A stretch of DNA of 64,000 bases from Bacillota bacterium. Its GTDB lineage: Bacteria > Bacillota > Clostridia > Lachnospirales > Lachnospiraceae. Position numbers and translations under genes: made by a program. The notes under the pieces are model-generated. The model made no database searches, was not told the DNA's origin, and saw nothing but the letters and a program-made list of their open reading frames with translations. Below are positions 33,441-41,613 of the stretch, in pieces. Where the stretch lies: assembly GCA_023410575.1 (NCBI GenBank), contig JAEYPP010000039.1:1-64000 (forward strand), given 5' to 3'. Position 1 is the stretch's first letter, and each line of letters begins with the position of its first letter.

Positions 33441-35165
33441 CTAACAATCCATAATCATCTCAGTTAATGGTTTACCACCTGGTACAATTGGTAAAACGTT
33501 AGCTTCACGTTCAATGATAAACTCAATCAAAGTTGGTTTGTTTTTATTGCTTCTTGCTACTTCAAATGCATGATCTATATCTTCGATTCTTTCTACACGT
33601 AATCCTACTGCATCATAACTCTGTGCAAGTTTTACGAAATCAGGAGCATACTTTGGACATTGTTTCTCTTTATTCGTACAATCACGATTACATTGTTTAC
33701 GATAAGTTAAGCAAGTACATGAGTAACGCTTATCAAAAAACATTTCCTGCCACTGTCTAACATTGCCAAGATAACCATTATTAAATACACATAGAACTAA
33801 TGGTAACTCTTGCGCAATTGCCGTTGCCATCTCCTGAATATTCATCTGCATACCACCATCTCCAGAAATGCAGATGACTTCTTTATGTGGATTTCCAATT
33901 TTAGCGCCGATTGCTGCTGGAAATCCATATCCCATCGTACCAAGACCACCCGATGTTAGTAATTGTCGATTTTCATCAATCTCGACATATTGAGTCGTCC
34001 AAAGCTGGTTTTGACCAACATCTGTTACAATGATTGAATTCTTAAAGGTTTCGTTTATTTTTCTAATAATAACTTCAGGTGTCATACCCTCATACTTGTT
34101 CATATGAATTGGATATTGATCTCTCCAATCTTTCACCTGCTTTACCCATGAATTAATCTCAAGACGTTTTGCACCTTCCAATAATTTTTCAATTGCTGCT
34201 TTTGCATCTGCAACAATCGGAATATTAACTACAACATTTCTTGAAATTGATGCTGGATCAATATCAACGTGAATGATTGTGGCATTTTTTGCAAACTCGC
34301 TTATTTTACCTGTAATACGGTCATTAAATCTTGTTCCTATCGAAAATAAAACATCACACTCACTAATTGCATGATTCGATGCATAGTTACCATGGATTCC
34401 AATGTTTCCAATATAAAGCGGATGGTTCGTTGCGATTGCACCTTTTCCCATTATTGTAGTTATAACAGGAACTCCTGTTAATTCCGCTAACTTTGTCATC
34501 TCACTTTGTGCTCTAGCAATATTAACGCCACCACCAATCAAAAATACTGGTTTTTTCGCAGCACCAAGTACAGACAAAGCACGTTTAATCTGTCCTGCAT
34601 GAACTGTTGTATTTGGTTTATAGCCTCGAATATTAACATCGCTAGGATACTCAGCGCTGCCCATAGCAAGCTGTATATCCTTCGGTATATCAACGAGTAC
34701 AGGACCAGGTTTTCCTGTTCTAGCAATATAAAAAGCTTCCTTAATAATTCGTCCTAAGTCCTTACGATCGCGAACGGTAACTGCATATTTGCATATGTTT
34801 CTCGTAATCCCAACGATATCAACCTCTTGAAATGCATCATTTCCAATTAAACTCGTTAATACCTGACCAGTAAAGCATACAAGAGGAACACTATCAAAGT
34901 TTGCAGTTGCAATACCCGTTACTAAATTCGTTGCACCAGGTCCACTTGTAACTAAACATACTCCAACCTTACCAGTGGATCGAGCATATCCATCCGCTTC
35001 GTGCGCTAATGCTTGTTCATGACGCGGTAAAATGACATTAATTTTGTCTTGATCATAGATTGCATCAAATAAATCAATTGCAGTTCCACCTGGATATGCA
35101 AATAAAGTATCTACACCTTCTTCAATCAATGCCTTAACAAACAGCTCCGTTCCCTTAATTTCCAT
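33441..35165 (-). CDS. ilvB: Acetolactate synthase large (catalytic) subunit
   Basis: The 574-aa ThDP enzyme condenses two pyruvates, or pyruvate and 2-oxobutyrate, at the start of valine/leucine/isoleucine synthesis. Visible parts: LFAYPGGTAIDLFDA and the catalytic Glu in LPRHEQALAHEADGYAR; the central FAD-type domain; and the C-terminal ThDP motif GDGGMQMNIQEM through NNGYLGNVRQWQ. Just after FFDKRYS there is an unusual insertion with five cysteines (483, 485, 492, 496, 503). The operon is under a T-box leader. An AGGAGGTAG precedes the ATG. Confidence 0.93.
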   Translation of the reverse strand: MEIKGTELFVKALIEEGVDTLFAYPGGTAIDLFDAIYDQDKINVILPRHEQALAHEADGYARSTGKVGVCLVTSGPGATNLVTGIATANFDSVPLVCFTGQVLTSLIGNDAFQEVDIVGITRNICKYAVTVRDRKDLGRIIKEAFYIARTGKPGPVLVDIPKDIQLAMGSAEYPSDVNIRGYKPNTTVHAGQIKRALSVLGAAKKPVFLIGGGVNIARAQSEMTKLAELTGVPVITTIMGKGAIATNHPLYIGNIGIHGNYASNHAISECDVLFSIGTRFNDRITGKISEFAKNATIIHVDIDPASISRNVVVNIPIVADAKAAIEKLLEGAKRLEINSWVKQVKDWRDQYPIHMNKYEGMTPEVIIRKINETFKNSIIVTDVGQNQLWTTQYVEIDENRQLLTSGGLGTMGYGFPAAIGAKIGNPHKEVICISGDGGMQMNIQEMATAIAQELPLVLCVFNNGYLGNVRQWQEMFFDKRYSCTCLTYRKQCNRDCTNKEKQCPKYAPDFVKLAQSYDAVGLRVERIEDIDHAFEVARSNKNKPTLIEFIIEREANVLPIVPGGKPLTEMIMDC

Positions 35166-35250
35166 AATTACTACCTCCTTAATTTTTATATTCGTTATGT
35201 AAAAACAATGTGTGCATCAAAGCATGCTTTCTTTTGGAAGCTTTGATTAG

Positions 35251-35331
35251 GGTGACAAAAGTACTTTCCTATCATTTCTTTCGTCATTTTGCACATAAAT
35301 AGAGTTGCCAAAAATGGGATGACAAACATAA
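35251..35331. repeat. Partial copy of the 278-bp palindromic repeat
   Basis: TCATTTTGCACATA at 35284, then a diverged stretch, then AATGGGATGA and AACATAA match the left arm of the tandem repeats at 21568-22123, with a weaker match back to about 35251. Only the left arm is present. It lies within the ilvB leader, between the T-box terminator and the coding sequence. Confidence 0.65.
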
Positions 35332-35625
35332 AAAAAGCCCTAAGCTAATTAATAGCTTAGGGCGAATATACCATCCGCGTTACCACCTAAATTCAGAGAA
35401 ACTCTGCACTCTGCCGATACGAACTTAACGTTGATATCGCTTTCCTTGTAACGGTGGAAACTCCGATGAAGTCTACTAAAGATTTCTCTTGTTCAATTCA
35501 CTGCTCAAAGGCTACTTCCTAGCATTCCTGCTAAGCATTACGCTCTACTACCTCGATAAAGATTTTCACCAGCCATCTTCTCTCTATAATCTTAGTGAGT
35601 AGGTACTCCTCCTCATCATTGCATT
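35330..35625 (-). promoter_or_regulatory. T-box leader of ilvBN
   Basis: On the minus strand the leader has a long stem I region from about 35625, the T-box sequence GGTGGTAACGCGGATGG (35371-35387) that pairs with the uncharged tRNA CCA end, and a terminator CGCCCTAAGCT/AGCTTAGGGC (35337-35363) followed by seven T bases. The internal loop of stem I on its 3' side reads TTATCGAG, so AUC (isoleucine) is the likely specifier; that codon reading is by eye. Low isoleucyl-tRNA charging would switch ilvBN on. Confidence 0.92.
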
Positions 35626-35644
35626 TGTTTTATGTATTTTTTAG

Positions 35645-35673
35645 AGTTTACCATTGTATTTCATATATGTCAA
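35645..35673 (-). promoter_or_regulatory. Sigma-A promoter of the ilvBN T-box leader
   Basis: TTGACA (35668-35673) and TAAACT (35645-35650) with 17 bp between on the minus strand. Transcription would start around 35638, just before stem I of the T-box. It is divergent from the thioesterase promoter about 70 bp away. Confidence 0.75.
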
Positions 35674-35739
35674 TGCTTTTTTTACTTTATTTCACATGAA
35701 ATGAAAAAACTTCGTAAATCAATAACTTCCAATCTCAGA

Positions 35740-35768
35740 TTGATATTTTTTCTATTTATCGTTATACT
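35740..35768 (+). promoter_or_regulatory. Sigma-A promoter of the thioesterase gene
   Basis: TTGATA (35740-35745), 17 bp, TATACT (35763-35768), about 30 bp before the ATG. This supports the start at 35797 rather than the longer frame from 35632. Confidence 0.75.
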
Positions 35769-35796
35769 AAATATAAATAAATTAAATGGAGAATAT

Positions 35797-36285
35797 ATGA
35801 GTAACGGTGAATTTGAAAAAGAAAAAAGAGTACAGGATTCCCAAACAGAGCAAACTTATCTTCTTATGTCACAGCACCTGAATGGATGTGGCCGCTTATT
35901 TGGTGGACAACTTCTATCTTGGATTGACGAATTAGCTGGAATTGTGGCGATGCGTCATGCTGGTGGTAATGTTATTACTGCTTCCATTGACAATTTACAA
36001 TTCAAGCATGGTGCTCATATCAATGATCTCATCGTATTAATTGGTCGAGTGACGTATGTTGGGAACTCATCAATGGAAATACGAATTGATACTTATGTTG
36101 AACAAAGCGATGGGTCAAGATATCCTATCAATCGTGCATACTTTGTTATGGTAGCACTCGATGAGCGTGAAATACCAAAACGTGTTCCTCGGCTTAAACT
36201 AGAAACCTTAGAACAAGAGGCAGAATGGGAAGCGGCGAAAAAGCGAGATGATTTAAGAAAGCAACGAAAAGCAGAAGGCTATTGA
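35797..36285 (+). CDS. Hotdog-fold acyl-CoA thioesterase (YciA/YkhA family)
   Basis: The 162-aa enzyme has the hotdog thioesterase pattern: LMSQHLNGCGRLFGGQLLSWIDE (with the catalytic Asp on the long helix), AGIVAMRHAGGNVITASIDNLQF and the VTYVGNSSMEIRIDTYVE strand pair. It hydrolyses acyl-CoA thioesters in the cytoplasm. The ATG at 35797 has TGGAGA upstream and follows a good promoter. The C-terminus is charged (EAAKKRDDLRKQRKAEGY). It is monocistronic, followed by palindromic repeat copy C. Exact substrate unknown. Confidence 0.88.
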   Translation: MSNGEFEKEKRVQDSQTEQTYLLMSQHLNGCGRLFGGQLLSWIDELAGIVAMRHAGGNVITASIDNLQFKHGAHINDLIVLIGRVTYVGNSSMEIRIDTYVEQSDGSRYPINRAYFVMVALDEREIPKRVPRLKLETLEQEAEWEAAKKRDDLRKQRKAEGY

Positions 36286-36300
36286 TTGAAAAGAACTATG

Positions 36301-36417
36301 ATGAAAGAAAGAGAATTATCGTATATTTTCTTCGGCGCGTTTCACTCACAAGCCCACAATATTACGTGTGGGTATGTAAGGCACTACGAAAATATACGAT
36401 AATTCTCTTTCTTTTCA
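36301..36417 (-). repeat. Palindromic intergenic repeat, copy C
   Basis: A 117-bp hairpin with arms of about 30 bp (AAAGAGAATTATCGTATATT paired with its complement), one bulge, and the family core. On the minus strand it reads CGTAGTGCCTTACATACCCA and ACGCGCCGAAGAAAATAT. The arm sequence differs completely from copy A yet is fully self-complementary. It lies between the convergent thioesterase and peptidase genes. Confidence 0.88.
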
Positions 36418-36469
36418 TACTCTTACTAAAATCAATCACAAGCCTTTTTCTTTTATCTTATTTTATTAT

Positions 36470-37612
36470 TTATCTTGCATTCTTTAGATATGGATATGGG
36501 TCTACATAAGAGCCATTCTTAACAACACTAAAATGTAAATGAGCTCCAGTTGAAATACCAGTGGAACCACATAGTGCAATGACATCTCCTTGCGATACCT
36601 TTTGTCCTCTACTAACTGATAACTTTGAATTATGAAGATAACGAGTAATTAAACCATTACCATGATCAATCTCCACATAATAGCCTGCACTTGAACTATA
36701 CTCTGCTGCTATAACAGTTCCTGAAAGTACTGCAACTACGTTTGCACCTGTTCTACCGCCAATATCAAGACCTTTATGATAACTACTTGCTCCTTTGGTA
36801 GGTGCAACACGATATCCAAAATACGTATGAATCGTACGATCGGATGGAAGTGGCCAAATCATATTGTTAGCATCATATTTTTTTTGCTCCTCCAACTTCA
36901 TAGCTTCTTCCATTGTCATCGCGTATTTATAATCATAAGTAAAGTCAACATAACTCTTATATACATAGCCAGGTTGAGCATCTACTGATACCTTTACCCA
37001 TTCATCGAGTTCTTCTAATATTTCCACTTCGTCATCTTGAGCAACTGAAGCAATCTTACTATATTCTGTACCTGCACCTTCTCTAACATTTAGAGTCGTA
37101 CATGTAGCTTTTGCATACTTTTTCAAATTTTTATCTGCAAAATCTGCAGCCTCTTCCCCGATAATTAAATACTCTGTTTTAACAAAACCTTCAACCTTAC
37201 CGGAAGAAATTTTTGACCACTCACCTTGCTCACCAATAATAGTAGCAACTGCTTTTGAGTACAAACGTCCAACAATTTCACTATCAGTAGAAGCATCTTG
37301 ACGAATATTCACATAGTCGTTCACATTAGCAAATGCGAGATCTGCAAATTGTATTGATGTACGATCTACTTTTTCCATTACCGTTCCGCCAACATTAAAA
37401 GTTGTCACAACATTACTGATTGAAATTCCATTCTCAGATAGAATCTCATCATAGTAATCGTTAATAAGGGCTGACATACCGCCAATTGCAATATCTGTTT
37501 GTTGTATATCTACTGAGTCAGTCTGCTCAGCTTTTACTTGTTTACTATTAAAAATTGAGCTTATCATTAGTGCAAATAACATAACAAGTATTCCTTGTTT
37601 CAATCTTTTCAA
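36470..37612 (-). CDS. Secreted SH3-domain M23 metallopeptidase (cell-wall hydrolase)
   Basis: The 380-aa protein has a signal peptide (MKRLKQGILVMLFALMISSIF, cleavage near residue 28), two bacterial SH3 domains (about residues 88-150 with YVNIRQDAS, and 163-227 with TLNVREGAG), and a C-terminal peptidase M23 domain with intact zinc ligands (HKGLDIGG and AHLHFSV). M23 enzymes cut peptide cross-links in peptidoglycan; SH3 domains bind the wall. It is expressed from its own promoter, divergent from the FKBP gene. Probable roles are growth-related wall remodelling or spore-related lysis. Confidence 0.92.
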   Translation of the reverse strand: MKRLKQGILVMLFALMISSIFNSKQVKAEQTDSVDIQQTDIAIGGMSALINDYYDEILSENGISISNVVTTFNVGGTVMEKVDRTSIQFADLAFANVNDYVNIRQDASTDSEIVGRLYSKAVATIIGEQGEWSKISSGKVEGFVKTEYLIIGEEAADFADKNLKKYAKATCTTLNVREGAGTEYSKIASVAQDDEVEILEELDEWVKVSVDAQPGYVYKSYVDFTYDYKYAMTMEEAMKLEEQKKYDANNMIWPLPSDRTIHTYFGYRVAPTKGASSYHKGLDIGGRTGANVVAVLSGTVIAAEYSSSAGYYVEIDHGNGLITRYLHNSKLSVSRGQKVSQGDVIALCGSTGISTGAHLHFSVVKNGSYVDPYPYLKNAR

Positions 37613-37690
37613 GTTAATTCCCCCATCGGTAGCTCTTCTATTATAGTTTTATTACACGTATATTACATAAATGTTACAACGCCTTCCACA

Positions 37691-37719
37691 ATAATACCAA
37701 AAACCACAAGGAATGTCAA
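37691..37719 (-). promoter_or_regulatory. Sigma-A promoter of the M23 peptidase gene
   Basis: TTGACA (37714-37719), 17 bp, TATTAT (37691-37696) on the minus strand, about 80 bp upstream of the ATG. A further TATAAT lies closer to the gene without a clear -35. Confidence 0.7.
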
Positions 37720-37807
37720 CTTTTGAAGTTGATTTCATGCATACTGCACAAATTCTGATTATTTAGATGAATATGATAAGTCTTGAATGGAAACTTTGTC
37801 GAATTAA

Positions 37808-37836
37808 TTGACATAAATTTAAAAATAAAGTAAAAT
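37808..37836 (+). promoter_or_regulatory. Sigma-A promoter of the FKBP isomerase gene
   Basis: TTGACA (37808-37813), 17 bp, TAAAAT (37831-37836). The leader is about 185 nt and includes the stem ATACTC (37933-37938)/GAGTAT (37972-37977) with CCC/GGG inside, so post-transcriptional control is possible. Confidence 0.65.
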
Positions 37837-38024
37837 ATCTTGAGGAAAAATCACAAAAGATTCATAGTTTTGATGTATAATAGCATAGGGTACATACTAC
37901 ATGATTCGTTTGTACTTTATATTATCAAATAAATACTCTATACCCTGTAATATGGGAACGTGAGTATGAAGTTTGGAAGTATAAAATTATTAAGATCCAA
38001 GAAATAGCGGAGAAAGAGGTTAAG

Positions 38025-39236
38025 ATGGGAGAAAAAAAGCAAACTGATAATCAAATGAGCTTAAGTAAAGAAAGAAAACTTGCTCGAAAAAAAGAGATTG
38101 CGCAAATGAAGCGCAGTAAGGCTATATCAAGAGTAATTAGCATATGCGTTATTGTTTTGTTAATTGCAGGGATTGGTTCACTGATTGGCTATAAAATTTA
38201 TCGTAAAGCTATTGAAGTTGTACCAAGTTCAGATTTCAGTCAAGGTCTAAAAGAAGATGGTTTTATTGACGGAGTAACAGCAACTGATTATGTCGAATTA
38301 TGCGACTATAATAACATTACCGTAACTTCTGATGATGTTTCTTACACTGAGGAAGAGTTAGCAGCAGATATAAAAGAGATTGTAGATAAAAAAACAACTT
38401 TAGATGCAAACACTGATGCTGCAATTGTTGATGGTGACAAAGTTAACATTGATTATGTTGGATCCATTGATGGACAAGAGTTTGAAGGTGGTAATTCCAA
38501 TGGTGAAGGTTATGATTTAACAATTGGCTCCAATTCAATGATTGAAGGTTTTGAAGATCAATTAATTGGCCATAAAGTTGGTGAGACCTTTACTATCAAC
38601 GCAACCTTCCCAGAAGATTATCAACTGGATGAGACTTTAGCAGGTAAAGCTGCAAGCTTTGAAGTTACTATTAATGGTATTTATGTTGCTCCTGCTTTTG
38701 ATGATGCTTTTGTTAAGGAAAATCTCTCTGACAAGGCTTCTACTGCAGATGAATACAAGGAATACTTAAAAACAACGAAATATAATGCAAAGTTAGATAC
38801 TTGGTTAATGAATTATCTTAAAACAAACTCTACAGCAACTAGTTATCCTGAAAGCTATATAAAAGATTTAAAAGAAGTTAGAAAATTTATTGATTATTCG
38901 AATTTTGAATACAACAAGCAATTATATGAACAAAGTTATGGAATATCACCAATTGCAACTTTTGATGCTTACATTGGTAAATCAGAAGTAGAATATGACA
39001 AAGAACTTGCTGAAACTGTAAAACCTGATGCTTTAGAAGCTTTAGTTTACCAAGCAATTCTTGAAAAAGAGGGCGTAGCAGTTACAGAAGCTGACTATAT
39101 TGCTTACCTTGAAGCTAATGGACAGACAAAAGAAGACTATGATGCAGATGTTGAGCAATTTGGTAAAGGTTATGTAATGCATGAAATGGTAAGAATCAAG
39201 GCTCTTGATATAGTAAAAGCAAAACTTAAGAAGTAA
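38025..39236 (+). CDS. Membrane-anchored trigger-factor-like FKBP peptidyl-prolyl isomerase
   Basis: The 403-aa protein has a basic N-terminal segment, one membrane helix at about residues 37-57, and an FKBP domain at about 137-222 (GDKVNIDYVGSIDGQEFEGG, SMIEGFEDQLIGHKVGE). A helical region similar to the trigger-factor C-terminal chaperone arm follows to the end. The orientation places the isomerase outside the membrane, so it probably folds exported proteins. The ribosome-binding N-domain of true trigger factor is missing, replaced by the membrane anchor. Ribosome site: AGAAAGAGG. Confidence 0.83.
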   Translation: MGEKKQTDNQMSLSKERKLARKKEIAQMKRSKAISRVISICVIVLLIAGIGSLIGYKIYRKAIEVVPSSDFSQGLKEDGFIDGVTATDYVELCDYNNITVTSDDVSYTEEELAADIKEIVDKKTTLDANTDAAIVDGDKVNIDYVGSIDGQEFEGGNSNGEGYDLTIGSNSMIEGFEDQLIGHKVGETFTINATFPEDYQLDETLAGKAASFEVTINGIYVAPAFDDAFVKENLSDKASTADEYKEYLKTTKYNAKLDTWLMNYLKTNSTATSYPESYIKDLKEVRKFIDYSNFEYNKQLYEQSYGISPIATFDAYIGKSEVEYDKELAETVKPDALEALVYQAILEKEGVAVTEADYIAYLEANGQTKEDYDADVEQFGKGYVMHEMVRIKALDIVKAKLKK

Positions 39237-39298
39237 TTCTACGAAGAGATTTGAGACAAAAAAAGTATGCTTCGCGTCTTTAAAACTATATCTAAAAT

Positions 39299-39471
39299 GG
39301 GGTTGTCGTACTAGCTGAATATTGAATAAAAGAATGAAGGGCGAAGGTATTTTTCGGAGTGCCTTACAAGTCCCCACACGCACTTTGTGGGGCTTGTGAG
39401 CGTAGCACTACAGCGAAAATATACCATTGCCCTTCACTCTTTATTCATAGTGCCCTTAGTGCCACAACCCC
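39299..39471 (+). repeat. Palindromic intergenic repeat, copy D
   Basis: The 173-bp element runs from GGGGTTGT to ACAACCCC. ATTGAATAAA and GAAGGGC on the left pair with TTTATTCA and GCCCTTC on the right. The centre has CGGAGTGCCTTACAAG, CCCCACA/TGTGGGG and CTTGTGAGCGTAG. It fills the convergent gap between the FKBP isomerase and symporter genes. Confidence 0.88.
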
Positions 39472-39480
39472 ATATTCTTA

Positions 39481-40749
39481 TCATGTGCTTTTTTTATGGT
39501 AACAACTGTGATCTAACGTTCCTTCCGTCTGTGCAACACAAGCAGCTACCACCAAGTCTCCAGTTGCATTGGTTGCAGTATGAATCTGGTCTACAATACG
39601 ATATATTCCCGTCACAAGCCCGATTACCTCAACTGGTAAACCCATACTTATAATCATAGTCGTTCCAATAACAAGTCCAATCTGTGGTACTGCTGCACAA
39701 CCAACCGACAATAAGGTCGCTTGAAAAATTAAAGAGACCAATTGTCCAATTGTTAAATTCACTCCTGCTATCTGTGCCGCGAATACTACTATCAATCCAA
39801 AAAAAATACCCGTTCCATCCATATTGGCAGTTGCACCAAATGGTAATACAAAACTCGAAATCTCCTTTGGTATTCCTAGCTTTTCCTTTGAATTCTTCAT
39901 TGATATTGGAAGTGCTGCCATAGAAGTACAAGTACTAAAACCAATAAGCCACGACTCAAATGCTACTTTTAAAAAATATATTGGAGATACTTTGACTACA
40001 AATAATAAAAGTGGAATATACACAATTAACACTTGTAAACCAGCTGCAATATAGTCAGTCAATATAAATTTAAAGATGTTACCTAAAATAGATGTACCAT
40101 ACGTCGCCATCGCACTTGCCATTAACCCAAAGACACCAATCGGAATATATAAGACAATAATATCTATGATTCGATACATTACCTTAGCTCCTAGCTTAAA
40201 GCCTTTCTCGACTCGAACTCCTTTATCTCCAAGTAGTATAATCGCAATTCCCAAAAAAACTGAAAATGTAATAATCTGAAGCATATTTCCTTCAGCAAAT
40301 GCAGTAATCACATTTAAAGGAATCATATCTAGAATCGTATCATAGATACTTGGAAATTGTGTGATCGTAACTTCTCCAATTTCCTTTCCAAGTTCAACTC
40401 CCACTCCAGGTTTAATGATATACGCGACTGCTAAGCCAATCATAATTGAAATTGCACTTGTTATTGTGAAAAAGGAAATTGCCTTAATACCAATGCTTTT
40501 TAGCCGTTTTAGATCACTAAGTTCAGCGATTGCGGATACAATGGAAAAGAAAACTAGCGGGACTACAATCATTCGAATTAGCCGAATAAATATATCACCA
40601 AGAAAAGCCAAGAATTCGGATAAGTTTGCAATCCAAGTGACTTTAGTACCACCAAGAACACTTAGTATCATACCTGTTGCTAATCCTAAGAATAGCGACC
40701 CAAAGATTACTTGCCACATCTTAATTCTTCTTTTCTTTTTTGCGACCAT
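39481..40749 (-). CDS. Dicarboxylate/amino acid:cation symporter (SDF/GltP family)
   Basis: The 422-aa membrane protein has about eight helices and two re-entrant loops of the DAACS family. The helical hairpin serine region (STCTSMAALPISMKNS) and the NMDGTGIFFG motif in TM7 are intact. It imports glutamate, aspartate, serine or C4-dicarboxylates with sodium or protons. GGAGGATG precedes the ATG. It lies downstream of nothing on its strand and has no partner gene, so it is probably monocistronic; the substrate cannot be set by sequence alone. Confidence 0.9.
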   Translation of the reverse strand: MVAKKKRRIKMWQVIFGSLFLGLATGMILSVLGGTKVTWIANLSEFLAFLGDIFIRLIRMIVVPLVFFSIVSAIAELSDLKRLKSIGIKAISFFTITSAISIMIGLAVAYIIKPGVGVELGKEIGEVTITQFPSIYDTILDMIPLNVITAFAEGNMLQIITFSVFLGIAIILLGDKGVRVEKGFKLGAKVMYRIIDIIVLYIPIGVFGLMASAMATYGTSILGNIFKFILTDYIAAGLQVLIVYIPLLLFVVKVSPIYFLKVAFESWLIGFSTCTSMAALPISMKNSKEKLGIPKEISSFVLPFGATANMDGTGIFFGLIVVFAAQIAGVNLTIGQLVSLIFQATLLSVGCAAVPQIGLVIGTTMIISMGLPVEVIGLVTGIYRIVDQIHTATNATGDLVVAACVAQTEGTLDHSCYHKKST

Positions 40750-40851
40750 TTACGACATCCTCCACACCATAATAAATGCTTACTAGGTTTATTATGGTTG
40801 ATAAAAGAGGAAAATATTCTTTACCACTAGACAATGAAATAACCGTTGCTA

Positions 40852-41613
40852 CTACAACTTCTTCTTGTTAAATACAACAACTGAAGTTGTAAGAGCAGCT
40901 ACCATCAAAACTCCATTAACAATCAAAGGCAAGATAAAATCAGTTACATCTCTTTCTTTACGTAGCAAGGACACATTATCAGAGGATAACATGATTGGAT
41001 TATATTCTTGTAGCTGTGGAATGATATTAAGCATAAATAAGGCACCAATCACTATTGCTGTTACTAATAGAGCTCCATAGCTACTTTTAAACAAAACTCC
41101 ACCAAGGATTACAATGGCTGCTAACATCAAACCAAAGAACCACAAGCAAACAGCAGAGAAGAATAAACTTGGAACTGTTTCTTCCCAGAAAAATCTTGTA
41201 TAAAGATACGAAATTACAAAACAAAAGAAATATGAAAACGTCCAAATAAGTCCTACCGACGTAAATTTAGCTAGTATTACATTTTTTCTTGATAATCCCT
41301 TTGTCAGTACATTAACTAATGTTCCTTTACTAACTTCATTTGATATGATTCCACTAAACACAATCACAAAAACGACTAAGCCCATCTGAGGAACATTTTT
41401 ATAAAATTGCATCCAGGAATCCATAGCTACTGGCTCTGTTATTGTAATCTGTATACCATCTTGCACAAGACTCTTTATAAGATCTGGTAAAAATTTGGCA
41501 GTAACAGGACTCAGTACACCAATGATAAAAAAGACAACACCCATAATAAGCAATTTATATGTTCTTGCCATTTCTCTAAATTCTTTTTTTACAAATGCAG
41601 TATATGCTCTCAT
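40852..41613 (-). CDS. ABC-2 type transporter permease
   Basis: The 253-aa protein has six hydrophobic segments in the ABC-2 arrangement (first helix near residues 20-45, the VFSGIISNEVSKGTLVNVLT loop typical of NatB/BcrB-like permeases, last helix at 225-248). Its ATG overlaps the stop of the ATPase gene by 4 bp, so the two are coupled. It is the membrane half of a small exporter controlled by the XRE regulator upstream. The exported compound is unknown; antimicrobial peptides or lipids are typical for this type. Confidence 0.85.
   Translation of the reverse strand: MRAYTAFVKKEFREMARTYKLLIMGVVFFIIGVLSPVTAKFLPDLIKSLVQDGIQITITEPVAMDSWMQFYKNVPQMGLVVFVIVFSGIISNEVSKGTLVNVLTKGLSRKNVILAKFTSVGLIWTFSYFFCFVISYLYTRFFWEETVPSLFFSAVCLWFFGLMLAAIVILGGVLFKSSYGALLVTAIVIGALFMLNIIPQLQEYNPIMLSSDNVSLLRKERDVTDFILPLIVNGVLMVAALTTSVVVFNKKKL

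Noticed and set aside
35632..35796. Longer N-terminus of the thioesterase
   Set aside because: The extra 55 residues cross the TTGATA-TATACT promoter and part of the divergent leader; the ATG at 35797 has its own ribosome site and the usual family start.
37921..37998. AATATGGGAAC and GAGTATGAAG next to one another looked like part of a purine riboswitch
   Set aside because: The conserved J2/3 and loop motifs (GTTTCTACC, CCGTAAA) are absent and the distances do not fit. The segment forms a simple ATACTC/GAGTAT stem instead.
39387..39653. 88-residue plus-strand frame overlapping repeat D and the symporter
   Set aside because: Antisense to the symporter and starting in the palindrome; no ribosome site and no domain.
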